From: Gemmatimonadetes bacterium SCN 70-22
GTDB taxonomy: Bacteria; Gemmatimonadota; Gemmatimonadetes; Gemmatimonadales; Gemmatimonadaceae
Direction of reading: 5' to 3'
Length of the DNA: 64,000 nt
NCBI GenBank assembly: GCA_001724275.1
Contig: MEDZ01000003.1
Coordinates: forward strand, 157,230-221,229
Position 1 is the first letter of the stretch; each line of letters opens with the position of its first letter. The notes beneath the pieces are model-generated. The model saw nothing but the letters and a program-made list of their open reading frames with translations. It ran no database searches and was not told the DNA's origin. Of this stretch, positions 8,722 to 17,805 are shown in pieces. A program made the translations under genes and the position numbers.

Positions 8722-10314
8722 ATGACGTGTCGGTTCCTGATCGCCATCGCTCCGCTCCTGCTCGTGTCATCGCGGGGAGCGGCCCAATCGCGCCCGGCCC
8801 TGCCCGCCAAGCCGCGCCTCGTGGTGCACGTGGCGGTCGACCAGCTGCGGCCGGACTATCTCGATGCGTACGCCGGGCAGTTCACGGGGGGCTTCGCTCG
8901 CCTGCTGCGTGGCGGGGCCTACTTCCCCAACGGGTTCCAGGACCACGGCATCACCGAGACGGCCCCGGGGCACTCGACGATGATGGCGGGGCGATTCCCC
9001 CGTGGCACGGGGATCGTCGCGAACGACGCCGGCGTCCTCGACATCCAGTCCCCCCTGGTGGGGGCCCCCGGCGATCCCGCGTCCCCCTTCCGCTTTCGCG
9101 GGACGGTGCTCGGTGACTGGCTGCGCTTCGCGGACCCTCGTTCGCGCCTCCTGTCGGTGTCGCGCAAGGATCGCAGCGCCATCCTCCCGTTAGGCCGCGC
9201 GAAGGGGGAGGCGTACTGGTACGCGCCCAAGGCGGGGATCTTCACCACGAGCCGCTGGTACGCCGACACCCTTCCGACGTGGCTCCAGCGGTTCAATGCG
9301 CGGCGCCTGCCGCAGTCCCATGCCGGGAAGACGTGGGAGCTGCTCCTGCCGGCGTCGTCGTATCCGGAGCCGGATAGCGTGGCCGTCGAGGCGACGGGGG
9401 CTGCGTACACCTTTCCGCACCGGCTTCCCTCCGACACGGCGGCAGCGGTCGAGGGGCTGAAGGACTTCCCCGTGATGGACGAGATCACGCTGCAGCTGGC
9501 GCTGCAAGCGGTACAGGCGCGCGAACTGGGCGCCGATCGTACGCGCACGGATTTCCTCTCGGTCTCGCTGTCCACCACCGACGCCATCGGCCACAAGTAC
9601 GGCCCGGACTCGCGCGAGCTGCACGACCAACTGGTGCGGCTCGATCGATACCTCGGAGGGTTCCTCGACTCGCTCTACGCGCTGCGCGACTCGTCGTCGA
9701 TCGTCATCTCCCTCACGTCAGACCACGGCGTCGCGCCGTACCCCGACAGTGGCTTCGTGACGCGCTATCGCAGCGTCCCTGGCGGGCGGGTCGATCCACG
9801 CCCACTCGTCTCGACGCTCCGCCAGGCGCTGGCCAGGGCCGGCGTGGACAGCAGCGGCTATCTATGGGACGATGGCGTCCTCTACCTCGATTCGATCCCG
9901 TTCGCGCGGGCGCGCGTGAATCGCGACTCGGTGGCCCGGGTGTTCGCCCGGCGCATGGCGCGGGTCGAGGGCGTGATGCGAGCCGACCTGTACGCCGACC
10001 TCGTGAAGCGCGGCCCCGGGGCCGACGTGATCACGCGTCGCTGGCTGCACATGTTTCCCCCCGACCTCCCGGTGGCGGTCGTGGTCACGCTCAGGCCGTA
10101 CTGGTACCTGGCGGGAAAGCGGGATGCGAGCCATGGCACACCGCACGACTACGACGCGCGCGTCCCGGTTCTCTTCTACGGAGCGGGCATCAGGCCGGGG
10201 CGCTACGCGGATACGGTGCGTGTGGTGGACATCGCGCCGACGTTGGCCCGGCTGGCCGGCGTGCGGCCGATGGAGCGCCTCGACGGCAAGGTCCTGACCC
10301 GGGTGCTACGCTAG
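8722..10314 (+). CDS. PafA-like secreted alkaline phosphatase
   Basis: 530 residues with a signal peptide (about 1-22). Alkaline phosphatase superfamily. Metal-site and catalytic motifs are VDQLRPDYLD, the catalytic threonine in ETAPGHSTMM, TDAIGHKYGPDS, SLTSDHGVAPY and a late histidine in SHGTPHDYDARVPV. A threonine nucleophile followed by PGH is the PafA mark, and this subfamily is calcium-tolerant, phosphate-insensitive and periplasmic. It should release phosphate from organic monoesters outside the cytoplasm. It is followed after two bases by the Smr-like gene, so they are probably co-transcribed. A TTGACG (8655-8660) and TAGATT (8683-8688) lie upstream but with a long 22-base spacer. Confidence 0.85.
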   Translation: MTCRFLIAIAPLLLVSSRGAAQSRPALPAKPRLVVHVAVDQLRPDYLDAYAGQFTGGFARLLRGGAYFPNGFQDHGITETAPGHSTMMAGRFPRGTGIVANDAGVLDIQSPLVGAPGDPASPFRFRGTVLGDWLRFADPRSRLLSVSRKDRSAILPLGRAKGEAYWYAPKAGIFTTSRWYADTLPTWLQRFNARRLPQSHAGKTWELLLPASSYPEPDSVAVEATGAAYTFPHRLPSDTAAAVEGLKDFPVMDEITLQLALQAVQARELGADRTRTDFLSVSLSTTDAIGHKYGPDSRELHDQLVRLDRYLGGFLDSLYALRDSSSIVISLTSDHGVAPYPDSGFVTRYRSVPGGRVDPRPLVSTLRQALARAGVDSSGYLWDDGVLYLDSIPFARARVNRDSVARVFARRMARVEGVMRADLYADLVKRGPGADVITRRWLHMFPPDLPVAVVVTLRPYWYLAGKRDASHGTPHDYDARVPVLFYGAGIRPGRYADTVRVVDIAPTLARLAGVRPMERLDGKVLTRVLR

Positions 10315-10316
10315 CG

Positions 10317-10937
10317 ATGCACCGTCGTCCCATCGTGAAGGCGGCGTTCGACCAGGCGCGCTTCGGGGCGACACGCATCCTCAACGTGCGCGACCCGCTC
10401 CTGAGCGGCGCGGAAGCGGTGCGCCGTGCCGATGGGTGGATTCGCGCCAAGCAGGTGGAGCGCGCCGAGGAAGTCCTGGTGATCACCGGGCGCGGCGCCG
10501 GGAGCCCGGGGCAGGAGCCGGTCGTCCGCGAAGCGGTGCGGAAGCTCCTGGGCCGCTTGCGACGGCAAGGCGTCGTTGCGGAGTTCCGCGAGCATACGCC
10601 CGGGTCGTTCGCGGTGCGGCTCGCCTCGCTGCGCGCGATGTTCGAGGCGCCCCCGCGCACGCGCGATGGGGGCGCATCCCGACCCTCCCGCCGTGCCGCC
10701 CGGACACCTGCCACGCTCCCCGGCCTGGAGCCCGAGACCCTGGCGCTGCTCCGCCGCCTCGCGATCCATTCCCTCGACTCGTTGGGAATTGCGGCGCCGG
10801 ACGAGGCATTCATCGGGAACGAGATGGCGCGAAAGTTCTCGCTCCTGGCACGCGCCGCGGGCGGCCAGCCGTCCGAGGACATGCTGCGCACCGCGTTGCA
10901 TCACGCCCTGCTGGAGTACGAGGACGGCGACGCCTGA
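10317..10937 (+). CDS. Smr-like domain protein
   Basis: 206 residues. Residues about 20-110 resemble the small MutS-related (Smr) domain: a conserved opening (LNVRDPLLSGAEAV), VLVITGRGAGSPGQ where Smr nucleases have I-T-G-x-G, then VVREAVRKLLGRL and a terminal strand GSFAVRL. The usual LDLHG motif has become LNVRD, so nuclease activity is uncertain. Residues 140-206 form a helical tail of unknown role. It starts two bases after the phosphatase stop. Confidence 0.55.
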   Translation: MHRRPIVKAAFDQARFGATRILNVRDPLLSGAEAVRRADGWIRAKQVERAEEVLVITGRGAGSPGQEPVVREAVRKLLGRLRRQGVVAEFREHTPGSFAVRLASLRAMFEAPPRTRDGGASRPSRRAARTPATLPGLEPETLALLRRLAIHSLDSLGIAAPDEAFIGNEMARKFSLLARAAGGQPSEDMLRTALHHALLEYEDGDA

Positions 10938-10987
10938 TGGCGCGTCCGTCTCTCCTCCCCCCGACCTCCCACCACTTCGAGGACGCC

Positions 10988-13093
10988 GTGACTTTGCTGC
11001 GTTTGTCGTTAGGTCTCTCCCTCCTCGCCGCCCCGATCGGCGCGCAGGACATCACCGGATTCACGCGCGCCCAGGCTGACCGCCAGCGGCAACTGGAGCG
11101 CGCGGCGACGTCGGTCCCCTCGCCCGAGCGGGCGCAGGCGCACTCACGCGCCCTCTCGGCGGAACCCCACGTGGCCGGGACACCGGCGCAGGCGCGCACG
11201 CGCGACTACGTCATCGACCAGATGAAGGCGATGGGATTGGAGACGGAGGTGCGACAGTACGAGATCTGGATGCCGCACCCGACGAGCGTTCGCGTGTGGC
11301 GGGTGGATGGTGGCGGGCGCGAGCTCGACCTGCGAGAGGGCAAGGTGGCAGGCGACCTCACGCTCGGCTCGACGGGGGAAGTCCCCCCCATCAACGGTTA
11401 CGCCGGGAGCGGCGACGTGAGCGGCGAGGTCGTCTTCGTCAACTACGGTCTCATCGAGGACTACGAGCAGCTGAAGGCGTTGGGGGTCTCGGTTCGGGGG
11501 AAGATCGCGGTGGCACGCTACGGGCGCAGCTTTCGGGGGATCAAGGCTCGCGAGGCGGAGCGCAACGGCGCCATCGCCCTCATCCTCTACTCCGACCCGC
11601 AGGACGACGGGTACGTGCGTGGCGACGTGTATCCCGAGGGGGCGATGCGCCCGCCGCAGGGGATCCAGCGGGGGGGCGTCGCCAACGGGAACGGCGACCC
11701 GACCACGCCGGGATGGGCGAGCGTCGCCGGGGCGCGCCGCCTCCCGGTGGCAGAGCTGAACGTGCCGAGAATCCCTGTCGTCCCGATCGGGTACGGGAAC
11801 GCCGCGGAGCTGTTGCGCGACCTGCGTGGGACGGCGATCCCTGCGGGCTGGCAGGGAGGGCTCCCGTTCCGCTATCACGTGGGACCTGGTCCGGTGCGGG
11901 CGCGCGTGGCCATCGCGACCGACACGGCAACGCGAGCCTACAAGACGATCTGGAACACCTATGGGACGGTGCGTGGAAGTGAGCTTCCCGACGAACTGGT
12001 GATCATCGGAGCGCATCGCGATTCGTGGGGGCCCGGCGCCGCAGACAACGTGAGCGGCACCGTGAGCGTCCTCGAGGCGGCCCGGGCGGTGATGGAGCAG
12101 GTACGGCGCGGCGAGCGCCCGCGGCGCACCCTCGTCTTCGCGACGTGGGATGCGGAGGAGTGGGGACTGATCGGCTCCACCGAGTACGTGGAGGACGACT
12201 CGCTGCGCCTCATGCGCGGGGCAGTGGCATACCTCAACCAGGATGTCGCGGCGCAAGGAAGTGCGTTCGGGGGAGGGGGGTCGCCCTCTCTCCGCGCCGT
12301 CCTGCGCGACGTGGTGCGCCAGGTCGACGACCCAAAAGGGGGAAGCATCTATGCCAACTGGCGTGCCTCGGCGCGGCTCGCGAGCGATACGCTGGAGCCC
12401 CCGATGGGTGATCCGGGGGGTGGGTCCGATTTCGCGGGCTTCTACAACCACCTGGGGATCCCGCATTCCGACTGGGGGTTTGGCGGGGCGGGAGGCGTGT
12501 ATCACTCGATGTTCGACTCGTTCGCGTGGATGTCGCGCTTCGGCGACCCCGGATTCTCGTATCACGCGGCGGCGGCGCGCGTAGGTGCCGCGATGCTCCT
12601 GCGCCTGGCGAACGCCGAGATCCTCCCATACGACTACGTCGAGTACGCACGGACGATGCGGCGGTACCTGCCGCCCCTGACACAGGCGGTTGCAGCTGCT
12701 GGCGGCGGCGTGGACCTGGCGCCCCTCGCGAGCGCGATCGCGGACATGGAGGCAGCGGCGAGCGCGTTCGGGGCGGCCCGGGACGCCGCCCTGGCCGGCG
12801 CTCCCCTCCCCGGTGCCTTCCGGGTGGCCAACGAGGCGCTGCTCGGGGTCGAGCGGGCGCTCACGCGCCCGGAGGGGCTCCGCTCACGCCCGTGGTTCCG
12901 CAACCTCATCTACGCTGCCGACGAGGACAACGGGTACTCGACGGTCGTCTTTCCGTCGGTGAACGAGGCGCTGCGCCGCCGCGACCTCGCGCTGGCGCGC
13001 GCCGAGCTTGCCGACCTGGCGGGGCGGTTTGTCGCCGCCAGCCGCAAGCTGGATGAGGCGCGCGCAGCCCTCGGCGCTGCAGGGCAGCGTTAG
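10988..13093 (+). CDS. Secreted M28 peptidase, glutamate carboxypeptidase II (PSMA)-like
   Basis: 701 residues from GTG 10988, chosen because it gives a compact signal peptide (LLRLSLGLSLLAAPIGAQ). An ATG at 10937 overlapping the previous stop would add 17 residues with acidic residues. Domain order is that of PSMA: a PA-like insertion (about 110-300, with VRGKIAVARYGRSFRG), the M28 zinc peptidase core (about 320-560) and a C-terminal helical dimer domain (about 570-701). Zinc and catalytic residues are in GAHRDSWGPGAADN, ATWDAEEWG, NQDVAAQG and YHSMFDS. It should trim acidic peptides in the periplasm. Confidence 0.87.
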   Translation: MTLLRLSLGLSLLAAPIGAQDITGFTRAQADRQRQLERAATSVPSPERAQAHSRALSAEPHVAGTPAQARTRDYVIDQMKAMGLETEVRQYEIWMPHPTSVRVWRVDGGGRELDLREGKVAGDLTLGSTGEVPPINGYAGSGDVSGEVVFVNYGLIEDYEQLKALGVSVRGKIAVARYGRSFRGIKAREAERNGAIALILYSDPQDDGYVRGDVYPEGAMRPPQGIQRGGVANGNGDPTTPGWASVAGARRLPVAELNVPRIPVVPIGYGNAAELLRDLRGTAIPAGWQGGLPFRYHVGPGPVRARVAIATDTATRAYKTIWNTYGTVRGSELPDELVIIGAHRDSWGPGAADNVSGTVSVLEAARAVMEQVRRGERPRRTLVFATWDAEEWGLIGSTEYVEDDSLRLMRGAVAYLNQDVAAQGSAFGGGGSPSLRAVLRDVVRQVDDPKGGSIYANWRASARLASDTLEPPMGDPGGGSDFAGFYNHLGIPHSDWGFGGAGGVYHSMFDSFAWMSRFGDPGFSYHAAAARVGAAMLLRLANAEILPYDYVEYARTMRRYLPPLTQAVAAAGGGVDLAPLASAIADMEAAASAFGAARDAALAGAPLPGAFRVANEALLGVERALTRPEGLRSRPWFRNLIYAADEDNGYSTVVFPSVNEALRRRDLALARAELADLAGRFVAASRKLDEARAALGAAGQR

Positions 13094-13097
13094 GGTA

Positions 13098-13121
13098 GAG
13101 GCGCCCCCACGGGGGCGCCTC
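13098..13121. terminator. Bidirectional terminator between convergent genes
   Basis: GAGGCGCCCCC and GGGGGCGCCTC form a perfect 11-bp stem with a two-base loop, between the stops of the PSMA-like and the hydrogenase-like genes. Confidence 0.7.
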
Positions 13122-13157
13122 GCCGTCCGCGGATCGGCCGGCGCGGGGTGGTGGTGA

Positions 13158-15326
13158 TCACCATGGGGCGGTCGGCGCGCGGCGAAAGATGACGGCGAGG
13201 GCAACGAGGAGCGCCAGCGCCAGCACCGCCGTGGTCAGGACCACGAGGAACCGCCCCGGCTCACGCGGCTCGCGCAGCTCGCTCGGCGCGCCGGGCGGAA
13301 CGGCATTGCGGGAGACCACGCGCCCGGGGAGTTGGGCCTGCCGTCGAATGCGGGCGAGCACGTCGGCGTTCACTGCGACGTCGGCCGCGGTCGGCGCCGT
13401 ACGCTCCCGAGCGATGACATCCCACTCCTCCGCGACGTCCCCCGGCGACGCAACGGCTTCTGCGAGGGTGGCGGGTTCAGGAGGAGCGACGCTCGGTGCC
13501 TCCAATGTCACGAGGGGTTCGCCCACCCCCTCCGCCGCCCGCTCGAGCCCGGATCCCGGTTCGAGCCCGGATCCCGGCTCGAGCGCTGACGCCGGCCCGA
13601 GCTCCGATTCTGGCCCGAGCTCGATCGACTGCTCGCCGGGCATTTCCTCGCCGCACGGCTCCTCGAACGCGGGCGGGGACACGGCTTGCGACTCGGCGGG
13701 AGTGTGGCGACGGGCGACGTACGCGCGCGGCAGGACCTTCCCGCCACCGGCGCTCGCGCGTGGGTGCGCGGCAGACCGCGAGACTCGGAACGCCGATGGT
13801 GGCTGGCGCCGAAGCGGGGGGAGGATGGTGCGCACTTCCTCACGGGCCGCCCCAGGCGACGGGGGAGCGCCCCCAGGCGGGACGGGTGCCACGGGAATTG
13901 CGCCTGACGGTTCGCGCCCCGGCTTCACGGTGCGCGGCGTCGGCGGGGCGGCCGTCGTCGGGCGAGGCGCTGCGGGCGCCGGTGCCGCGGACGAACGGGC
14001 CGGGATCGTGCGCGATCCCTCGCCCGCCCGCTCGCCGATCGTCGGAACGCCCCCTCGCGATTCGCCTCGGCGCGGTTCACCTGCCATCCATGGCTCATGC
14101 CCCCCGTGAGCCGGGTGGAGGCGGGCGAGTGCCTCGCCCCCTCCACCCCGTGCCGCAGTTGAGGAACCGGCCACGCGTGCGGAGGCCCAGTATCCCACGG
14201 CCCGCGCTGGGGCAGGGATCGCGGCCACGGCGTTTGCCGGTGTCACAGCGAAGAGGCGCTCCCTGACGCGCGACCGGGCGCTGTCGATCGGCACGGCGCC
14301 GGGGAAGCGCACGCGTCCCGAGGGTCCGCGCGATCCCTCTCCCGCTCCTTGGCGGGCCTGCGAAGCGATTCCGGGGCGCGAGGTGTCCGCGAGCTGCCCC
14401 GCCTGCCGCTGGGTGCCGCCCGGTTGCAAGCGGTCGTCTCGCACATCCCCGGCGCCCGGCGCCGACGGCGCTGCACTCACAGACCGCTCACGTCCGCGCT
14501 CGGGCGCCGAGATCGGCTCCTGGACGACGACGACCAGGTCATGCTCGACGACTGGCGTGGGCGAACGGGGTGGCTCGTGCCGCAGGATCTCCTCTCGTCC
14601 GGCCGGACCACGGTGTGCGCGATCGCCAAACCCGCCGCAGCAGGCGCACCCGAGGCGGGGCGAAAGGTCGATCAGGACGTTTTCGTTCCCGAGGAGATAC
14701 TCCGCGACCTCACTGGGGAATGCCTCTTCCGTGATCGTCACCAGTCGGCATTCAGGGGCGCGCGACTCGAGCGCGCGAGGGGCCGGGCAGCCGCCGGGAA
14801 GGGAGAAGTGTCGGCGGCGATCGGGAGGGACGATCGAGTCGGAGATGGCGGGTTGGCGATCGAGCGCGATCCCGCGATCGGCCAGGAGCCGGAGGAAGTC
14901 GTGGGGAGCAACCCGCACGTCGATGGACGGGTCGCGCGCGTCGGGGCAGCCGCCGATCACGGTGATGCGCAGCGACAGCGCCGGCTGCAACGCGCGCAGG
15001 TACCGGGCGGTGGCGACCGCCGGTGCCACCAGCGACAGGAGGAACGGGGCGAGCTCGCTGCCGGAGGCCAGGAGGCGCGAGCGCAATGTCGGACACGCAC
15101 AGAACACCGCAGGGGCCCCCCCGCGCGCGCTCACCGCCCGCAGCGCCTCCTCCGCCACCACCTCCTCGCCCCAGCTGACGGGCACGACGAGGTCGTACCC
15201 GCACGTCAGGATCGCGTGGGCCAGCTGCAAGGGTCGGGCGGGGAGCGCCGCCAGGACGGCGTCGTTGCCGACTATGGCGACCTCGTAGGGCCGCACGGGC
15301 GTGTCGGCCGGGGGGCGGGGCGACAT
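13158..15326 (-). CDS. Tail-anchored protein with [FeFe]-hydrogenase-like N-terminal domain
   Basis: 722 residues. Residues 14-240 match the layout of the Fe-hydrogenase large-subunit C-terminal domain. FCACPTLRSRLL (Cys76, Cys78) stands where hydrogenases have the SCCP motif, leading to LAPFLLSLVAPAVATARYL. ITVIGGCPDARD (Cys127) replaces the PCxAKK motif before VAPHDFLRLLADRGI. LGCACCGG (Cys227, 229, 230) replaces the last cysteine motif. Residues 245-688 are a Pro/Ala/Arg-rich, probably disordered linker with short repeats (EPGSGL). Residues 691-713 form one hydrophobic helix near the C-terminus. Canonical H-cluster residues are altered, so hydrogen chemistry is unlikely; iron-sulfur sensing is an inference. 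No signal peptide, so the head faces the cytoplasm. Divergent from moeB. Confidence 0.6.
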   Translation of the reverse strand: MSPRPPADTPVRPYEVAIVGNDAVLAALPARPLQLAHAILTCGYDLVVPVSWGEEVVAEEALRAVSARGGAPAVFCACPTLRSRLLASGSELAPFLLSLVAPAVATARYLRALQPALSLRITVIGGCPDARDPSIDVRVAPHDFLRLLADRGIALDRQPAISDSIVPPDRRRHFSLPGGCPAPRALESRAPECRLVTITEEAFPSEVAEYLLGNENVLIDLSPRLGCACCGGFGDRAHRGPAGREEILRHEPPRSPTPVVEHDLVVVVQEPISAPERGRERSVSAAPSAPGAGDVRDDRLQPGGTQRQAGQLADTSRPGIASQARQGAGEGSRGPSGRVRFPGAVPIDSARSRVRERLFAVTPANAVAAIPAPARAVGYWASARVAGSSTAARGGGGEALARLHPAHGGHEPWMAGEPRRGESRGGVPTIGERAGEGSRTIPARSSAAPAPAAPRPTTAAPPTPRTVKPGREPSGAIPVAPVPPGGAPPSPGAAREEVRTILPPLRRQPPSAFRVSRSAAHPRASAGGGKVLPRAYVARRHTPAESQAVSPPAFEEPCGEEMPGEQSIELGPESELGPASALEPGSGLEPGSGLERAAEGVGEPLVTLEAPSVAPPEPATLAEAVASPGDVAEEWDVIARERTAPTAADVAVNADVLARIRRQAQLPGRVVSRNAVPPGAPSELREPREPGRFLVVLTTAVLALALLVALAVIFRRAPTAPW

Positions 15327-15409
15327 CGGGGCGGGAGGGACGTGCAGACGAGCTCAGCGATTTACCAAGGAACGTGAAAATGCCGCGCGTGTCCAGATAA
15401 TTCGCCCGG

Positions 15410-15422
15410 TATATTCTGCCCA
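15410..15422 (+). promoter_or_regulatory. Leaderless promoter of moeB-like gene
   Basis: TATATT (15410-15415) ends six bases before the ATG at 15422. No clear -35 is seen. The 95-base gap also serves the divergent hydrogenase-like gene. Confidence 0.5.
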
Positions 15423-16642
15423 TGTTACCCCTTTCCATGCCAGCCAATCCGCTCCCCGATCTCGTGGCGGCCGAGTACCTGCGGTACGGTCGCCAAATCT
15501 CCCTCCCCTCGTTCGGCGAAGAGGGGCAGCGCCGGCTGCGGGGCAGCCATGTCCTCCTGGTGGGCGCCGGTGGCCTTGGATCGCCAGCGGCCACGTACCT
15601 CGCCGCTGCCGGGGTGGGCGCCCTCACGATCATCGACTTCGACCGCGTAGAACCCTCGAACCTTCACCGACAACCACTGTTTGGTGAATCGGCGATCGGT
15701 CGTTCCAAGGTCGAAGCGGCCCGCGCTCGGCTGGCGGACCTGAACCCGCACGTACAGCTCGAGATCGTGGACGCCAAGTTGTCCTCGCACAATGCGTTGG
15801 ACCTTGTATCGCGTTGCGACGTCGTGGTGGACGGGAGCGACAACTTCCCAACGCGATATCTCGTCAACGACGCGTGCGTCCTTGCCGGGCGCCCCAACGT
15901 CTACGCCTCGGTCCTGCGCTTCGACGGTCAGCTGTCGGTGTTGGGTGCGCCCGACGGTCCCTGCTATCGCTGCCTCTTTCCCGAGCCGCCACCTCCGGGG
16001 ACGGTTCCAAGCTGCGCCGAGGCTGGGGTGCTCGGGGTGCTCCCCGGGCTGCTGGGAACGATGCAGGCCCTGGAAGCCATCAAGCTGCTGAGTGGCGTGG
16101 GGAGCGTTGCCGTCGGACGGCTCATCCTGGTCGATGCCCTGCGCCTGGAGTTCCGCTCCATCACGGTGCGGCGTGAGCCGTCGTGTCCGGCCTGCGGAAC
16201 TCGCACGCTCGGCGCGCTCGTGGACTACGAGGATTTCTGCGGGATCTCGGCGGCGGGAGCGAGCGAGGGGGCTGACGCGGATGGTCGGGTCATGCCACCT
16301 CCCGGCGACGGGGGATGGGCGGGCGCGCGAGAATTGCACCCGGCGGAACTCGCCAGGCGCGTGGCGGAAGGGATCCGCTTCACGCTGGTCGACGTGCGTG
16401 AGCCGTGGGAGTGGAAGATCGGGCACATCGCTGGCGCGCGGCACATCCCGCTCGGGAGCGTCACGGGGGCGGTGACGACGCTCGACCGGGGGGAGGAGAT
16501 CGTGGTCTACTGCCACCACGGCGTGCGATCGCTGGCGGCCGCGGGCTTCCTTGCCGAGCAGGGATTCCGACGACTCTGGAACCTGTCGGGCGGCATCGAC
16601 CGATACGCGGTCGAAGTGGACCCGTCGATGCCGCGCTACTGA
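15422..16642 (+). CDS. MoeB/ThiF adenylyltransferase fused to rhodanese
   Basis: 406 residues. Residues 15-265 are the E1-like adenylyltransferase that activates the C-terminal glycine of a ThiS/MoaD-type sulfur carrier. Marks are YGRQISLPSFGEEGQ, the nucleotide loop VGAGGLGSPA, the arginine in EPSNLHRQPLF, DGSDNFPTRYLVND, the cysteine in VPSCAEAGVLG, and zinc pairs CYRC and CPAC. Residues 305-400 are a rhodanese domain with its active cysteine in YCHHGVRS. This fusion (as in MOCS3/Uba4) loads sulfur for molybdopterin, thiamine or thiolated tRNA. No sulfur-carrier gene is nearby. Start ATG 15422; ATG 15437 is an alternative. Confidence 0.9.
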   Translation: MLPLSMPANPLPDLVAAEYLRYGRQISLPSFGEEGQRRLRGSHVLLVGAGGLGSPAATYLAAAGVGALTIIDFDRVEPSNLHRQPLFGESAIGRSKVEAARARLADLNPHVQLEIVDAKLSSHNALDLVSRCDVVVDGSDNFPTRYLVNDACVLAGRPNVYASVLRFDGQLSVLGAPDGPCYRCLFPEPPPPGTVPSCAEAGVLGVLPGLLGTMQALEAIKLLSGVGSVAVGRLILVDALRLEFRSITVRREPSCPACGTRTLGALVDYEDFCGISAAGASEGADADGRVMPPPGDGGWAGARELHPAELARRVAEGIRFTLVDVREPWEWKIGHIAGARHIPLGSVTGAVTTLDRGEEIVVYCHHGVRSLAAAGFLAEQGFRRLWNLSGGIDRYAVEVDPSMPRY

Positions 16643-16646
16643 GCGC

Positions 16647-17549
16647 GTGACGAGGACCCTGGCAGCCGTCGTGGCCGGCGGGATCGCCGCCGTCACGCTC
16701 GCGGGCGTGCGCCGGCGGCATGCGCGCACGCGCGCCGAAGGTGCGTGGCGCCTTGCACATCCGGTTGCGGCTGACGGCATCGTGCCCGGGGCCGGGGCGA
16801 TCGCGCTCGACGGCGGTGCACGTGCTGTCCTCCTGCTTCACGGCTTCGGCGACACACCACAGACGCTCCGCCGCCAGGCGCTCGCCCTTCATGCGACCGG
16901 GTGGACCGTGCGGGCGCCGCTCCTCCCCGGACACGGGCGGACTCTCGAAGCGTTTCGCGCATCGGATGCCGCGGCGTGGACCGGCGCCGCCCGAGCTGCG
17001 TACGAGTCCCTGTGCCGCGTGCATGAGCAGGTGGCGGTGGTGGGGCTCTCGATGGGTGGGGCGATCGCGGTGCAGCTCAGTGCCGGGCAGCGCCCCCCCT
17101 CGGCGCTGGTCCTCCTCGCCCCCTACCTCGAAGTGGGGGGCAGGGGACGGCTGTGGACGTCGCTCTGGCCGCTCTGGTCGCTCTGGCGGGCCTGGATTCC
17201 GAGCGATCCGGCCTCCTCGATCCGCGATCCACTCGCGCGAGGGGAGTCGCTGGGCTACGGGCATGCGTCACCGCGGCTGCTGCGCGAGCTCCGTCGCGTG
17301 GTGGACTGGGCGCGAGCGGCCTCCGGCCGGGTGCGCGCTCCCACGCTCGCGGTGTTCTCACAGCACGACTACCGCATTACCCCCGATGCCGCCCTGCGGG
17401 GCTTTGCCCGACTGGGCAGCCGAGAGAAGGAGCTGCGCTGGGTGCAGAACAGCGGTCACGTGATCACCGTCGACCTGGATGCGGATGAGGTGACGCGATG
17501 GGTGGTCGACTGGCTCGCGCGGCACACCCCAGAATCGCCTCCGGCCTGA
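16647..17549 (+). CDS. Alpha/beta hydrolase, carboxylesterase-like
   Basis: 300 residues from GTG 16647, four bases after the moeB-like stop. A single N-terminal hydrophobic helix (TLAAVVAGGIAAVTLAGV) could anchor it. The hydrolase has the oxyanion HGFGDTPQTL, the nucleophile serine in GLSMGGAIAVQLS, an aspartate in FSQHDYRITPD and the histidine in NSGHVITVD. This matches the monoacylglycerol lipase/carboxylesterase group acting on short or medium acyl esters. Substrate unknown. Co-transcription with the upstream gene is likely. Confidence 0.82.
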   Translation: MTRTLAAVVAGGIAAVTLAGVRRRHARTRAEGAWRLAHPVAADGIVPGAGAIALDGGARAVLLLHGFGDTPQTLRRQALALHATGWTVRAPLLPGHGRTLEAFRASDAAAWTGAARAAYESLCRVHEQVAVVGLSMGGAIAVQLSAGQRPPSALVLLAPYLEVGGRGRLWTSLWPLWSLWRAWIPSDPASSIRDPLARGESLGYGHASPRLLRELRRVVDWARAASGRVRAPTLAVFSQHDYRITPDAALRGFARLGSREKELRWVQNSGHVITVDLDADEVTRWVVDWLARHTPESPPA

Positions 17550-17774
17550 CGGCCGCGTGCGACGTGGCGCGCGTGGGCCGCGGCACGCGTCGATCGACGC
17601 GGAAATCATCGGCCCCGCGCTTCCAACTGAGCCGTCAATAAATCCGACAGTGTTCATTGTCGTGACGCATGCTCCAGATCGCTCGTCCCATTGGTAACCG
17701 GCATGTCCTGCGCGGATCGTCCGGCGCACCATTCCGAACCGGTCTTCGACGGTCAGACGTACCGTCCTAGCGAG

Positions 17775-17803
17775 TTGTGAACCAATGGCTTACGAGGTAT
17801 AGC
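17775..17803 (+). promoter_or_regulatory. Candidate promoter of the surface-assembly cassette
   Basis: TTGTGA (17775-17780), a 17-base spacer and TATAGC (17798-17803) give good spacing, but the -10 ends only two bases before the ATG, so either transcription starts inside the first codons or the element is fortuitous. The remaining 256-base gap from 17550 holds no gene I can support. Confidence 0.3.
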
Positions 17804-17805
17804 GC

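Noticed and set aside
13540-13590. Tandem GC repeats that could be an attachment or regulatory site
   Set aside because: They encode repeated EPGSGL in the disordered linker of the hydrogenase-like protein.
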